64,000 bases of DNA from Dallia pectoralis (lineage: Eukaryota; Chordata; Actinopteri; Esociformes; Umbridae), in NCBI GenBank assembly GCA_029465975.1, contig CM055755.1, forward strand, positions 787,430 to 851,429, given 5' to 3'. The notes under the pieces are model-generated. The model was not told where the DNA came from, made no database searches, and saw only the letters and a program-made list of their open reading frames with translations. This document shows, one piece after another, positions 1-12,951 of this stretch. Position 1 is the stretch's first letter; every line of letters starts with the position of its first letter. Made by a program: the position numbers and the translations under genes.

Positions 1-1031
1 GACGTCCTAGCATGTATTCTCCAATAGGTTTCCTCTGATGTGACATGCTAGCATGTATTCTCCAATAGGTTTCATATGATGTGACGTGCTAGCATGTATT
101 CTCCAATAGGTTTCATATGATGTGACGTGTTAGCATGTATTCTCCAATAGGTTTCATATGATGTGACGTGCTAGCATGTATTCTCCAATAGGTTTCATAT
201 GATGTGACGTGCTAGCATGTATTCTCCAATAGGTTTCCTCTGATGTGACGTGCTAGCATGTATTCTCCAATAGGTTTCATATGATGTGACGTGTTAGCAT
301 GTATTCTCCAATAGGTTTCATATGATGTGACGTGTTAGCATGTATTCTCCAATAGGTTTCCTCTGATGTGACGTGTTAGCATGTATTCTCCAATAGGTTT
401 CATATGATGTGACGTGTTAGCATGTATTCTCCAATAGGTTTCATATGATGTGACGTGCTAGCATGTATTCTCCAATAGGTTTCATATGATGTGACGTGTT
501 AGCATGTATTCTCCAATAGGTTTCCTCTGATGTGACGTGCTAGCATGTATTCTCCAATAGGTTTCATATGATGTGACGTGCTAGCATGTATTCTCCAATA
601 GGTTTCATATGATGTGACGTGCTAGCATGTATTCTCCAATAGGTTTCATATGATGTGACGTGCTAGCATGTATTCTCCAATAGGTTTCATATGATGTGAC
701 GTGTTAGCATGTATTCTCCAATAGGTTTCATATGATGTGACGTGCTAGCATGTATTCTCCAATAGGTTTCATATGATGTGACGTGCTAGCATGTATTCTC
801 CAATAGGTTTCCTCTGATGTGACGTGCTAGCATGTATTCTCCAATAGGTTTCATATGATGTGACGTGCTAGCATGTATTCTCCAATAGGTTTCCTCTGAT
901 GTGACGTGCTAGCATGTATTCTCCAATAGGTTTCATATGATGTGACGTGTTAGCATGTATTCTCCAATAGGTTTCATATGATGTGACGTGCTAGCATGTA
1001 TTCTCCAATAGGTTTCCTCTGATGTGACGTG
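1..1031. repeat. 41-bp minisatellite, about 25 copies, cut by the window start
   Basis: Units begin at 1, 42, 83 and so on, with the core 'tgctagcatgtattctcca'. Two variable spots recur: cctctg/catatg and gctagc/gttagc. Each unit carries one CCAAT (in 'tctccaatagg') and one TGACGTG word. The array lies in gab2 intron 1 and its true left end is outside the window. Confidence 0.95.
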
Positions 1032-1181
1032 TTTCTACAGAGCTGCTTTGTATACAGTGTTTCAGTTGATGATATGATGTAGTTAAAGACAAGCATAATC
1101 AATGTGTTTGATACTCAATATTTACTGTCTGTTTGAATAGTTTGGATCAAACATGCATTCATGACTGTTGTTTGCTGTAGC
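1032..1181. other. Short unique spacer in gab2 intron 1
   Basis: Unique AT-rich sequence between two arrays. No exon or recognisable element was seen. Confidence 0.6.
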
Positions 1182-2158
1182 ATCTATGATGTTAGGTTCT
1201 ATATTAGTGAGCCACCCTCAGTACCTTCCTAAGGCAGCAGATCTATGATGTTAGGTTCTATATTAGTGAGCCACCCTCAGTACCTTCCTAAGGCAGCAGA
1301 TCTATGATGTTAGGTTCTATATTAGTGAGCCACCCTCAGTACCTTCCTAAGGCAGCAGATCTATGATGTTAGGTTCTATATTAGTGAGCCACCCTCAGTA
1401 CCTTCCTAAGGCAGCAGATCTATGATGTTAGGTTCTATATTAGTGAGCCACCCTCAGTACCTTCCTAAGGCAGCAGATCTATGATGTTAGGTTCTATATT
1501 AGTGAGCCACCCTCAGTACCTTCCTAAGGCAGCAGATCTATGATGTTAGGTTCTATATTAGTGAGCCACCCTCAGTACCTTCCTAAGGCAGCAGATCTAT
1601 GATGTTAGGTTCTATATTAGTGAGCCACCCTCAGTACCTTCCTAAGGCAGCAGATCTATGATGTTAGGTTCTATATTAGTGAGCCACCCTCAGTACCTTC
1701 CTAAGGCAGCAGATCTATGATGTTAGGTTCTATATTAGTGAGCCACCCTCAGTACCTTCCTAAGGCAGCAGATCTATGATGTTAGGTTCTATATTAGTGA
1801 GCCACCCTCAGTACCTTCCTAAGGCAGCAGATCTATGATGTTAGGTTCTATATTAGTGAGCCACCCTACAGTACCTTCCTAAGGCAGCAGATCTATGATG
1901 TTAGGTTCTATATTAGTGAGCCACCCTCAGTACCTTCCTAAGGCAGCAGATCTATGATGTTAGGTTCTATATTAGTGAGCCACCCTCAGTACCTTCCTAA
2001 GGCAGCAGATCTATGATGTTAGGTTCTATATTAGTGAGCCACCCTCAGTACCTTCCTAAGGCAGCAGATCTATGATGTTAGGTTCTATATTGGTGAGCCA
2101 CCCTCAGTACCTTCCTAAGGCAGCAGATCTATGATGTTAGGTTCTATATTAGTGAGCC
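1182..2158. repeat. 59-bp minisatellite, about 16.5 near-identical copies
   Basis: Unit starts 'atctatgatgttaggttcta' and ends 'cctaaggcagcag'. Copies are almost identical; the few variants include an extra base near 1867 and attggtgag near 2090. Such homogeneity suggests recent expansion or conversion. Confidence 0.95.
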
Positions 2159-2295
2159 AGAGTGGCGGGCTGGAGGCCATCAGCTAAGTGGGTGGCCCAC
2201 TATTACAACTGTGAGATTTCATTTGATTTGTCTGCTTGTTTTGACAGCTGAGCTCGTCTACTATAAATGATGTCATTGCTGCAGGATGACGTCTG

Positions 2296-2395
2296 TTCCA
2301 AATGTCATCCTGTTTCCTTTGTAGTGCGCTACATTTGACCAGGACTATGTAGAGAAGGCTGCAGTGTGTAAGGAATAGGGTGTAGTTTGGAATTC
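2296..2395. repeat. Degenerate salmonid/esocid-type dispersed repeat fragment
   Basis: Contains 'tgtagtgcgctacatttgac' followed by 'aggaatagggtgtagtttgg'. This is the same word order as fragments near 47757, 56186 and 60963. I know it from memory as a common dispersed repeat of salmonid-related fish; no database was consulted. Confidence 0.5.
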
Positions 2396-2451
2396 AGACA
2401 TGTCTGATGAAATAAGCTTCCATTCTGGTTCATCTCATGGTTGGACACTTA

Positions 2452-2638
2452 GTAACTCAACTGGTGTGGAGGTTTGGAGGTAACTCAACTGGTGTGGAGG
2501 TTTGGAGGTAACTCAACTGGTGTGGAGGTTTGGAGGTAACTCAACTGGTGTGGAGGTTTGGAGGTAACTCAACTGGTGTGGAGGTTTGGAGGTAACTCAA
2601 CTGGTGTGGAGGTTTGGAGGTAACTCAACTGGTGTGGA
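2452..2638. repeat. 28-bp minisatellite, about 6.5 copies
   Basis: Perfect tandem copies built on 'ggtaactcaactggtgtgga'. Confidence 0.95.
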
Positions 2639-3190
2639 GCTCCAGGAGCCATATTGTCAGCAGTTGTAGCCCCTTCTCAGCTCCAGGAGCTATAGTTCAT
2701 GCAGTCTTAGCTCCAGCAACCACAATTCCAGGAGTTCGACCTCCATCTCGGCTCCAGGAACCACATTTAATTTAGTCTCACCTCTAGGAACCATAGTTCA
2801 TGCAGTCTTAGTTCCAGGAACCACATTTATTTTAGTCTTATCTCAAGGAAACAAATTTAATTCAGTCTAACCTCTGAGAAGCACATTTAATTCAGTCTAA
2901 CCTCAAGGAAACAAATTTAATTCAGTCTAACCTCTGAGAAGCACATTTAATTCAGTCTAACTTCTGAGAAGCAAGTCTAACCTCAAGGAAACAAATTTAA
3001 TTCAGTCTAACCTCTGAGAAGCACATTTAATTCAGTCTAACCTCAAGGAAACAAATTTAATTCAGTCTAACCTCTGAGAAGCACATTTAATTCAGTCTAA
3101 CTTCTGAGAAGCACATTTAATTCAGTCTAACTTCTGAGAAGCACATTTACTTCAGTCTCGTCTCCAGGAACCATAGTTTTATGCAGTCTT
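2639..3190. repeat. Degenerate ~30-bp tandem repeat
   Basis: Diverged units built on 'ttcagtctaacctctgagaa' and 'ctccaggaaccacattta'. Copies differ much more than in the neighbouring arrays, so this array looks older. Confidence 0.85.
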
Positions 3191-4270
3191 GGATCAAGTC
3201 TAAGATTAGATCATTGCTCCAGCCTCCTCCCCCTATTGGTTATTATGATCTTGGGAGGCAAACCTTTCCTAGATCTTCTCTTCTGAGAGGTTTTATGAAT
3301 AGGACTGAACACATATCCACAAAGCCTCTTTCAATGATGATGCTCACTAATTAAGGTCAAGGGGTGCTCACAGTACCAGGGAAAATGGGACTAAACTAAG
3401 TCTAATATTTCAGTTTGTCTGATATTTCGAACCGACACCATCAATTTGCCTGCTAACTACTGCTCCCTAATATGTAGCACTGTTGTGCTGTCACTTCAGT
3501 GAACATTTGACAGGATTGGACACAAAAAAGCTCTTCATTTTTCACCCAACTAAAATTAAATGTCTAGACATGAGCCAATGAGCCAACTCAAAGCTGTTGT
3601 GCTGCACTCTAACGATTAACCCTGATATTTCTGGACCTCCATTTTTTGAATATTTCAATATTTGAAGATTTCCAATTAATCTTACAACTGAAGAAGCTTT
3701 ACGTATATCTTTATATTTTATTCCAGATAAATATGAGTAGGGAGATCAGTAGAGTGTTACAGAGCCAGGCAAATGACTAAATGGTTCCTTGATTTAATTC
3801 CTCAGGAGACGAGGTGAAAACTTCCTTGTTTTTGTCCAGAATGACAGTTAACCCCAAATATGTTCTCTCCACAACGAACAACTTGTTCTCACTGATGTTC
3901 TGTTGGATCTTTCCGGCAGACTGACTGTGTAGAGTGACGTATATCAACATTGATGTTTATTTTACCCTTCCCGGACGCCAAATGGATCTCCGTCATCGAT
4001 GTTCTGTTGACCTGGTTGGCTGTGTCTGGGCATGTGACCATAGGTTTCCATGGTAGCAGCTCTGCTGAACGGGGCGTGGTCCAGGTGTTGGCAGTGAGAC
4101 GGTTCCAGAACTGATCTGATTACTGCAGTAAGACGTTGCAATAACGACTACAATTATGTGCTTCAAATACTACTAAAAGGGCTTTGTTTGACAAATGAGA
4201 GTTAATATTTTTTGTTTCTCCCTTCGGACAACACCCAAGTGACAAATCAAGCCACCCAGGAAATATTTCC
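3191..4270. other. Unique intronic sequence, gab2 intron 1
   Basis: About 1.1 kb of non-repetitive DNA. No splice-bounded open frame, RNA gene or recognised transposon was seen on either strand. Confidence 0.6.
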
Positions 4271-5110
4271 AGAGAGAGAGCGTGAGGGGTTAAGTACTAA
4301 TATGATATGAATATGGAATATCTGACCAGAGAGTGAGGGGTTAAGTACTAATATGATATCAATATGGAATATCTGACCAGAGAGTGAAGGGTTAAGTACT
4401 AATATGATATAAATATGGAATATCTGACCAGAGAGTGAAGGGTTAAGTACTAATATGATATAAATATGGAATATCTGACCAGAGAGTGAAGGGTTAAGTA
4501 CGAATATGATATAAATATGGAATATCTGACCAGAGAGTGAAGGGTTAAGTACTAATATGATATAAATATGAAATATCTAACCAGAGAGTGAAGGGTTAAG
4601 TACTAATATGATATCAATATGGAATTTCTGACCAGAGAGTGAATTGTTAAGTACTAATATGATATAAATATGGAATATCTGACCAGAGTGAAGGGTTAAG
4701 TACTAATATGATATAAATATGGAATATCTGACCAGAGAGTGAAGGGTTAAGTACTAATATGATATCAATATGGAATATCTGACCAGAGAGTGAAGGGTTA
4801 AGTACTAATATGATATAAATATGAAATATCTAACCAGAGAGTGAAGGGTTAAGTACTAATATGGAATTTCTGACCAGAGAGTGAAGGGTTAAGTACTAAT
4901 ATGATATAAATATGGAATATCTGACCAGAGAGTGAAGAGTTAAGTACTAATATGATATCAATATGGAATATCTGACCAGAGAGTGAAGGGTTAAGTACTA
5001 ATATGATATGAATATGGAATATCTGACCAGAGAGTGAAGGGTTAAGTACTAATATGATATGAATATGGAATATCTGACCAGAGAGTGAAGGGTTAAGTAC
5101 TAATATGATA
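4271..5110. repeat. 51-bp minisatellite, about 16 copies (direct arm)
   Basis: Unit core is 'gaccagagagtgaagggtta' followed by 'agtactaatatgatat'. The same unit reappears in reverse complement at 6500-6655. Confidence 0.95.
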
Positions 5111-5117
5111 GAATATC

Positions 5118-5259
5118 TGACACACACACACAAACACACAAGCACAGACACAAACACCCACAAGCACACACACACAAGCATAGACACACAAGCACACACG
5201 TACACACACACAAGCACACACACGTACACACACGCACACACACGTATACACACACATGT

Positions 5260-5291
<32 letters not shown>

Positions 5292-5292
5292 T
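5118..5292. repeat. Imperfect (CA)n tract
   Basis: ACAC-rich with interspersed AAGC and GTAC. It directly abuts the 51-bp array at 'gaatatctgacacacac'. Confidence 0.95.
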
Positions 5293-5743
5293 GGAGCAGG
5301 TGCTGGAGAGAAGACAGAGAAGGAAATAACACAAAGACTTCTGATTGAAGATAATTACTCTGTGATTCGCCCTTTATCTCTCTGCACTTCCCTGTTTCTC
5401 TGACAGAGGACCACATTACTCATCTCCTTCAGGGAGGAATACGTTGGCTACAGATTTGGGTCGTCTGTGGCTCCAGTGTTTCAATGTAGTTAGTTGGTTA
5501 TTCAATATGGTTGTGACATGGTTAAAGTGGTGTGGGGCATTTATTAAATGCCGGTGTGTAGTTGTCTGCTTTTAGTCTCAGTAAACCTCTCTGTTTAACA
5601 TCTGTTCTGTAAAACAAATGGCACACTATTCACTACACAGTGCACTGCATTTGACTGGAACACCATGGACACACAGTGAAACCTGCTCTATAATGTAGTG
5701 TACTATAATACAGTACCCAATCGGATACAGGGGCAGTATTTAT
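5293..5743. other. Unique spacer with a dispersed-repeat scrap
   Basis: Mostly unique. 5618-5664 ('cactacacagtgcactgc') resembles the dispersed repeat noted at 2296. No gene was seen. Confidence 0.5.
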
Positions 5744-6052
5744 ATGAGCTGGGTAGGAGGGGGAGAGACAGAGAGGGAGACAGAGAGAGAGGGAGGGAGA
5801 GAGAGGGAGAGAGGGGGAGGGGGAGAGACAGAGAGAGAAGGGGGAGAGAGAGGAGGGGAGAGAGAGGGGGGAGAGAGAGGGGGAGAGGGGAGACAAAGAG
5901 AGGGGGGGGACAAAGAGAGAGAGGGGGAGAGAGAGGGGGAGAGAGAGAGGGGGGAGAGAGAGAGAGGGGGGAGATGGGGAGGGGGAGAGACAGAGAGAGA
6001 GGGGGAGAGAGAGAGGAAGAGAGAGAGAGGGGGAGAGAGAGAGAGGAGTTAG
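5744..6052. repeat. Polypurine GA-rich tract
   Basis: About 300 bases of almost only G and A on the + strand ('gggagagagagg' variants). Homopurine tracts of this kind can form triplex (H-DNA) structures. Confidence 0.95.
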
Positions 6053-6129
6053 AAATAACATGCAGACATACTTAGCTGGCAAACTGCTGGGTGGGAGGGA
6101 GCTAGTCACTGGACACTGTCTGGTTAGTC

Positions 6130-6222
6130 TCACACACATGCACACACATACACACACACACATACACACACATACACACTCACACACACACACACTCACA
6201 CACACATATACACACTCACACA

Positions 6223-6285
<63 letters not shown>
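6130..6285. repeat. (CA)n microsatellite, imperfect then pure
   Basis: CA repeats broken by TA and CT dinucleotides, ending in a purer run. Confidence 0.95.
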
Positions 6286-6382
6286 CATTCTCCATCAGGT
6301 GTCTTCCATCAGTGTGTCAGCCTCAGATTAAAAACATGGCAACATAGACTGACTAAGGAAGTAAGATATATCAACGTTTACA

Positions 6383-6384
<2 letters not shown>

Positions 6385-6479
<95 letters not shown>

Positions 6480-6502
6480 CGCGCGCATGCGTGTGTGTGT
6501 GG
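6385..6502. repeat. (GT)n microsatellite
   Basis: Long GT run ending in 'gtgcgtgcgcgcgcatgcgt'. It abuts the inverted 51-bp array. Confidence 0.95.
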
Positions 6503-6655
6503 TCTCTGGTCAGATATTCCATATTTATACCATATTAGTACTTAACCCTTCACTCTCTGCTCAGATATTCCATATTTATAACATATTAGTACTTAACCCC
6601 TCACTCTCTGGTCAGATATTCCATATTTATATCATATTAGTACTGTAGCGAGTTT
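6503..6655 (-). repeat. 51-bp minisatellite, 3 copies in inverted orientation
   Basis: Reverse complement of the 4271-5110 unit ('tctggtcagatattccatat', 'ttagtacttaaccc'). The array-to-CA junction is the mirror of the one near 5110. Confidence 0.9.
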
Positions 6656-7017
6656 TCCATTTTCCTCACTGGGCCTCAGATGTCGTTAGCATGGTGTAAC
6701 ATGGTAATGCTGTCATGTGTGACGACCAGACGACGTGTCAGTTTTGTCCTCCCAGCATCTCTGTCTGTTCCTGGATTTCTGTGGTCATGATGTGACATGG
6801 TATTGATCAGATATCAGAGCACTTCTCTCTGTTGTCATTGTGCATGAAGATCTTTAATCTGGGTTGGCATGGTTACACCAAGTTCTGGGTTTAATCTGCC
6901 AAACCCTCAAGGTTTTCTCCTGACTGGTCGTGTATTTGAAAAATGAAAAAATGCATTTAATAATTAAGTTATTATAAATTCAGCAAGGAGAGGACTGGTT
7001 CCTCTCTATGTTTCTTC
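6656..7017. other. Unique intronic sequence
   Basis: No gene seen. Sequence from about 6850 may belong to the dispersed repeat whose end is at 7018. Confidence 0.5.
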
Positions 7018-7190
7018 TTTCGACCCATCAAGGAGTTTTTCTTAGCCGCTGTTTCTCAACTTGTTGATGTGTGTCGGGTCTCAGGCTGGGTGTTTCTAAA
7101 GGCACTTTGTGACAACGGTGTTGTAAAAAGGGCTTTATAAAATACATTTGTATAAAATATATTTGTATAAAATACATTTGTATTGATTGA
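7018..7190 (+). mobile_element. Probable LINE-like 3' end fragment
   Basis: Reads 'ggagtttttcttagccgctg', then 'ggcactttgtgacaac' and 'aaaaagggctttataaaat', ending in 'attgattga'. That word order matches a common teleost dispersed repeat with a short TGATTGA-type tail, which I take to be a non-LTR retrotransposon 3' end. The 'aaatacatttgtat' stretch is locally triplicated. No coding part remains. Confidence 0.5.
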
Positions 7191-7457
7191 ACAGCCAGAC
7201 AGGAAGTTGCCTGATACATGAAAACATCCAATGTCTAGTTTCCATGTTGGATCTTTTATGATGGTTGTGTAAAACATAATCACTCCACCCTCTGTATCCA
7301 TTCAACCCCATCCCCCCATCCCCCACCCCCCCATGCTCTGATTTTATCCATCCTAACTGTCCCAGTATCTGTGGTCAGAGGAGAGAGTCACTGTGGATCA
7401 GCTGGTGCTTATTGACTGAAACTGGAAGCCAAAGCATCTCCCCCCTCTAAACATTAT

Positions 7458-8551
7458 CTATTGATAGCCCCCATCCCTGTCTGACTCCACCCCACTCTCT
7501 CATATCCCTGTCTGACTCCACCCCAATCTCTCTCATCCCTGTCTGACTCCACCCCCAATCTCTCCCATCCCTGTCTGACTCCACCCCCAATCTCTCTCAT
7601 CCCTGTCTGACTCCGCCCCCAATCTCTCTCATCCCTGTCTGACTCCACCCCACTCTCTCATATCCCTGTCTGACTCCACCCCAATCTATCCCATCCCTGT
7701 CTGACTCCACCCCAATCTCTCTCATCCCTGTCTGACTCCACCCCAATCTCTCCCATCCCTGTCTGACTCCACCCCAATCTCTCTCATCCCTGTCTGACTC
7801 CACCCCAATCTCTCCCATCCCTGTCTGACTCCACCCCCCCTGTCTGAATCTCTCTCATCCCTGTCTGACTCCACCCCAATCTCTCCCATCCCTGTCTGAC
7901 TCCACCCCAATCTCTCTCATCCCTGTCTGACTCCACCCCCAATCTCTCCCATCCCTGTCTGACTCCACCCCCAATCTCTCTCATCCCTGTCTGACTCCAC
8001 CCCAATCTATCCCATCCCTGTCTGACTCCACCCCACTCTCTCATATCCCTGTCTGACTCCACCCCACCTCACTCTCCCATCCCTGTCTCACTCCACCCCC
8101 AATCTCTCTCATCCCTGTCTGACTCCACCCCACTCTCTCATATCCCTGTCTGACTCCACCCCAATCTCTCTCATCCCTGTCTGAATCCACCCCAATCTCT
8201 CCCATCCCTGTCTGACTCCACCCCAATCTCTCTCATCCCTGTCTGACTCCACCCCCAATCTCTCCCATCCCTGTCTGACTCCACCCCCAATCTCTCTCAT
8301 CCCTGTCTGACTCCACCCCAATCTATCCCATCCCTGTCTGACTCCACCCCACTCTCTCATCTCCCTGTCTGACTCCACCCCACTCTCTCATATCCCTGTC
8401 TGACTCCACCCCCAATCTCTCTCATCCCTGTCTGACTCCACCCCACTCTCTCATATCCCTGTCTGACTCCACCCCAATCTCTCCCATCCCTCTCTGACTC
8501 CACCCCACTCTCTCCCATCCCTCTCTGACTCCACCCCACTCTCTCCCACTA
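7458..8551. repeat. ~31-bp minisatellite, about 35 copies
   Basis: Unit core 'catccctgtctgactccacc' with CTCTCTC spacers of varying length. Seen from the minus strand it gives meaningless repetitive reading frames. Confidence 0.95.
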
Positions 8552-8752
8552 TATGACTTATCTGTATCTGTAGCGGATACCAGTTGAACGTTATCTACAG
8601 TAATGCATAGTGTCTACTGTTAACTGTTACTGTTTGGTGGAGGAGGGATATTGGTCTGGGGCTGTTTCAGTGTTTCGACTAAACTCCTTAGTTCCAATGA
8701 AGGACTAGACAAGCAGTCGGTAGGTAGAAGCAGACGGTAACGACAAGCAGTC
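8552..8752. other. Unique spacer
   Basis: Nothing recognised. Confidence 0.5.
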
Positions 8753-9445
8753 AGATTTCACCCCATGTTGAGGTAATCTGAATAGATTTCACCCCATGTT
8801 GAGGTAATCTGAACTGATTTCACCCCATGTTGAGGTAATCTGAATAGATTTCACCCCATGTTGAGGTAATCTGAATAGATTTCACCCCATGTTGAGGTAA
8901 TCTGAACTGATTTCACCCCATGTTGAGGTAATCTGAACTGATTTCACCCCATGTTGAGGTAATCTGAACTGATTTCACCCCATGTTGAGGTAATCTGAAT
9001 AGATTTCACCCCATGTTGAGGTAATCTGAACTGATTTCACCCCATGTTGAGGTAATCTGAACTGATTTCACCCCATGTTGAGGTAATCTGAATAGATTTC
9101 ACCCCATGTTGAGGTAATCTGAACTGATTTCACCCCATGTTGAGGTAATCTCAACTGATTTTACCCCACGTTGAGGTAATCTCATGTTGAGGTAATCTGA
9201 AATGATTTCACCCCATTCTGAGGTAATCTCATGTTGAGGTAATCTGAACTGATTTTACCCCATGTTGAGGTAATCTGAACTGATTTCACCCCATGTTGAG
9301 GTAATCTGAACTGATTTTACCCCACGTTGAGGTAATCTCATGTTGAGGTAATCTGAACAGACTTCACCCCATGTTGAGGTAATCTGAACTGATTTTACCC
9401 CATTCTGAGGTAATCTCATGTTGAGGTAATCTGAACAGACTTCAC
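8753..9445. repeat. 31-bp minisatellite, about 22 copies
   Basis: Unit core 'ttcaccccatgttgaggtaa' followed by tctgaact or tctgaata. Copies degrade toward the 3' end, where some are truncated. Confidence 0.95.
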
Positions 9446-10253
9446 CATGCTTCCTGAATCACCTCCCTCCACCTGTATTGCCTGGATTGTCACCTAATAT
9501 GTATGCAGCACATTTGTACAATGGCTGGTTTCTTGTTCTTTCTGACGGTTGTTCGGTTGTAGCAGGGCTCATTGCTCCCTTTGTCTTGAGGCTTTCGTCG
9601 TGCTTTTTGGTTGGTCTCTATCACAATATTGTTTTTTCTCTCTGTCTCTAAAAATAGAAGCAAACATATCGAGTTTATCAACAGCAAAAGAGACAAAAGG
9701 ATTTGGCTAGACATACCAGTCCAATCTATTTTAGGAGTGTTGTTTTCTCAACCAAATTATCGTTGTCAAAGCTCTCTTTCCCTGGCAAACAAAATTAGAA
9801 GTTGACTGTCTGTCTGTATATCTCTGTCTGTCTCTCTGTTATTCTTGCTATCTGTCTGTTTCTCGTTCATATCTTTTGGACTCTGACTCCTTGTCACGAT
9901 CTTGGTATGTCTTTCCCGATTCAATTTAATTTTCAAGGGGTTAGATCATTAATAAGAAAGGTGAAAACGAATCATTATACCAAAACATTATGGCATTTTG
10001 AACTAAATAATTACAGAAACCTTTGTTTCACCAAGTTGTTCTTCTCTCATGGCAACGGGCAGTGAATCTGTCTGACCTGTGATTGCACATAGCATCTCCC
10101 TATGTTTGTCTTTTAGTTAGTCATCCCTCTGGAATATGGCGTCTGTGTGTCTCTCTTACAGCTCAATAGACACTACAGGAGGATGACAGAGTATTTATGA
10201 ACTGGGACCAGAACAAAGCCCTGTATTACCGTTCACTAACCGATAGTAAGGCA
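9446..10253. other. Unique intronic sequence
   Basis: About 800 bases without a supported gene. Short open frames occur on both strands but lack splice context or recognisable protein similarity. Confidence 0.6.
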
Positions 10254-11072
10254 ACTCCAGTTGGTCCACTCCAGTTGTATCTCACCTGGTCCACTCCAGT
10301 TGTATCTCACCTGGTCTACTCCAGTTGTATCTCACCTGGTCCACTCCAGTTGTATCTCACCTGGTCCACTCCAGTTGTATCTCACCTGGTCTACTCCAGT
10401 TGTATCTCACCTGGTCTACTCCAGTTGTATCTCACCTGGTCTACTCCAGTTGTATCTCACCTGGTCCACTCCAGTTGTATCTCACCTGGTCTACTCCAGT
10501 TGTATCTCACCTGGTCCACTCCAGTTGTATCTCACCTGGTCCACTCCAGTTGTATCTCACCTGGTCCACTCTAGTTGTATCTCACCTGGTCTACTCCAGT
10601 TGTATCTCACCTGGTCCACTCCAGGTGTATCTCACCTGGTCCACTCCAGTTGTATCTCACCTGGTCTACTCCAGTTGTATCTCACCTGGTCTACTCCAGT
10701 TGTATCTCACCTGGTCCACTCCAGTTGTATCTCACCTGGTCCACTCCAGTTGTATCTCACCTGGTCTACTCCAGTTGTATCTCACCTGGTCTACTCCAGT
10801 TGTATCTCACCTGGTCCACTCCAGTTGTATCTCACCTGGTCTACTCCAGTTGTATCTCACCTGGTCTACTCCAGTTGTATCTCACCTGGTCCACTCTAGT
10901 TGTATCTCACCTGGTCCACTCTAGTTGTATCTCACCTGGTCCACTCCAGTTGTATCTCACCTGGTCCACTCCAGTTGTATCTCACCTGGTTCACTCCAGT
11001 TGTATCTCACCTGGTTCACTCCAGTTGTATCTCACCTGGTCCAATCCAGTTGTATCTCACCTGGTCCACTAA
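10254..11072. repeat. 25-bp minisatellite, about 33 copies
   Basis: Unit core 'ccagttgtatctcacctggt' with tccact/tctact variation. Because 25 is not a multiple of 3, three copies make a 75-bp coding-like period, so all three + frames stay open for long stretches without being genes. Confidence 0.95.
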
Positions 11073-11260
11073 TGGGTGTGAATACTTCTGCAATGAAGTC
11101 ATTTTAGTTGTATATGTGTTGTTCAATTTGAACTATTGGCATATATGCAAATTTTCACTTTTAAATTACCTATTTTGATTGGTCGGTGGCCAACCTCAAT
11201 TTTCACCAAATTAAATCCATTTTGATTTCATGTTGTAACACAATAAAAGGTGAACATGTC
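11073..11260. mobile_element. Possible degraded Tc1-like transposon end
   Basis: Contains 'gggtgtgaatacttctgcaa' and 'ccattttgatttcatgttgt' plus 'aacacaataaaagg'. These words resemble terminal regions of fish Tc1/mariner-like elements. There is no paired end and no transposase, so the assignment is tentative. Confidence 0.4.
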
Positions 11261-11864
11261 GTTGACAGTTATAAAATAAGGCTATGACAACAAACTGTGC
11301 CTGGGCTTGTAAAACCGTTTTAGTACTTAACAAACAGCTTGTGAGGGGGTCATAGAAATGATTCCTAACCAACTGGTCTAGACAGCAGATCCAAACCAGC
11401 ATTCAATGTGATCATAACTGATACTCCCATGTGAAGCCATAGACTCTAGCCAGTAAATATAGCGTTAGCTGGTCCTAGCTCTTTATATTGGTTCATATTA
11501 AGGTTTGGCAGAGTTTAGCTAATCCTAGATCTGTGTGCATTTTTCAAAATATTAATGTTTATATATTCCCATAATAAGTGGTTGATAAGGAAACAATCCT
11601 GTATTCTCCAACCAGTATTTGATGCAAACCTGGTTGATTTTGTAGACATGTGTCGTTAGATTGACGCTATAAGTGTAGAACCAATGATCTGCCTCAGTAC
11701 TGCTGTGTCAGACACGCCTCTTTATTGTGTCGGTTTGTGACTGTTTGTCTGTTTGTGTGGTTGGTGTCTGTTTCTGTGTTCTGTCACTCCTGTCCTGAAA
11801 CAACTAACCACACCCATCATCCACAAACAAGCATACGGATGTGTTGTGACATCACCACTACTAC
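11261..11864. other. Unique intronic sequence
   Basis: No exon, RNA gene or known repeat was recognised. Confidence 0.6.
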
Positions 11865-12117
11865 TGTGTTTACACCCACCCAGAACCAGTACTACTGTGT
11901 TTACACCCACCCAGAACCAGTACTACTGTGTTTACACCCACCCAGAACCAGTACTACTGTGTTTACACCCACCCAGAACCAGTACTACTGTGTTTACACC
12001 CACCCAGAACCAGTACTACTGTGTTTACACCCACCCAGAACCAGTACTACTGTGTTTACACCCACCCAGAACCAGTACTACTGTGTTTACACCCACCCAG
12101 AACCAGTACTACTACTA
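11865..12117. repeat. 31-bp minisatellite, 8 copies
   Basis: Unit core 'tactactgtgtttacaccca' followed by 'cccagaaccag'. Copies are essentially perfect. Confidence 0.95.
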
Positions 12118-12297
12118 GGAATATTTGCAGATAAACAGACCAACAGACAGGAAGACAGAAAAACAGGCAAACGAACAGACAGGAAGATACACAGACAGAC
12201 AGGACAATGTTCTCCAAGCTGAACTAGATAGATCAGAGGAGACAACATGTTGAAGAAAAACACAGAAGCAGCACTATCCATATTCCGCTTCCTCTCT

Positions 12298-12552
<255 letters not shown>

Positions 12553-12692
12553 GAAGGGTCTGCAGCAGGATGCAGTGTGACAACAGCAGTCTGGATGTGA
12601 GCGTTTGCGGAAGATCCTCTGTTCCATCACACAACTCAACTCAACACACACACTCTGCCATTGTCTCCAACCACAGAACAAAGAGAGCCTTC

Positions 12693-12873
12693 AGACAGAC
12701 AGGCAGACAGACAGACAGGTGACCAGACAGACAGACAGGTGACCAGACAGACAGACAGGTGACCAGACAGACAGACAGACAGGCAGACAGACAGACAGGT
12801 GACCAGACAGGCAGACAGACAGACAGGTGACCAGACAGACAGACAGGCAGACAGATAGACAGACAGATAGACA
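12693..12873. repeat. (CAGA)n tract with a GGTGAC interruption
   Basis: CAGACAGA blocks regularly spaced by 'caggtgaccagacag'. Confidence 0.95.
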
Positions 12874-12951
12874 TGGTTTGACATTAGGATTGTATCTGTC
12901 TAACTGGTACTGAACTATTACTCCTGTTGTTTTATACAAACTATCAATACA

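Noticed and set aside
1..2158. CRISPR-like array of regular repeats
   Set aside because: Units are continuous without unique spacers and the DNA is clearly from a vertebrate.
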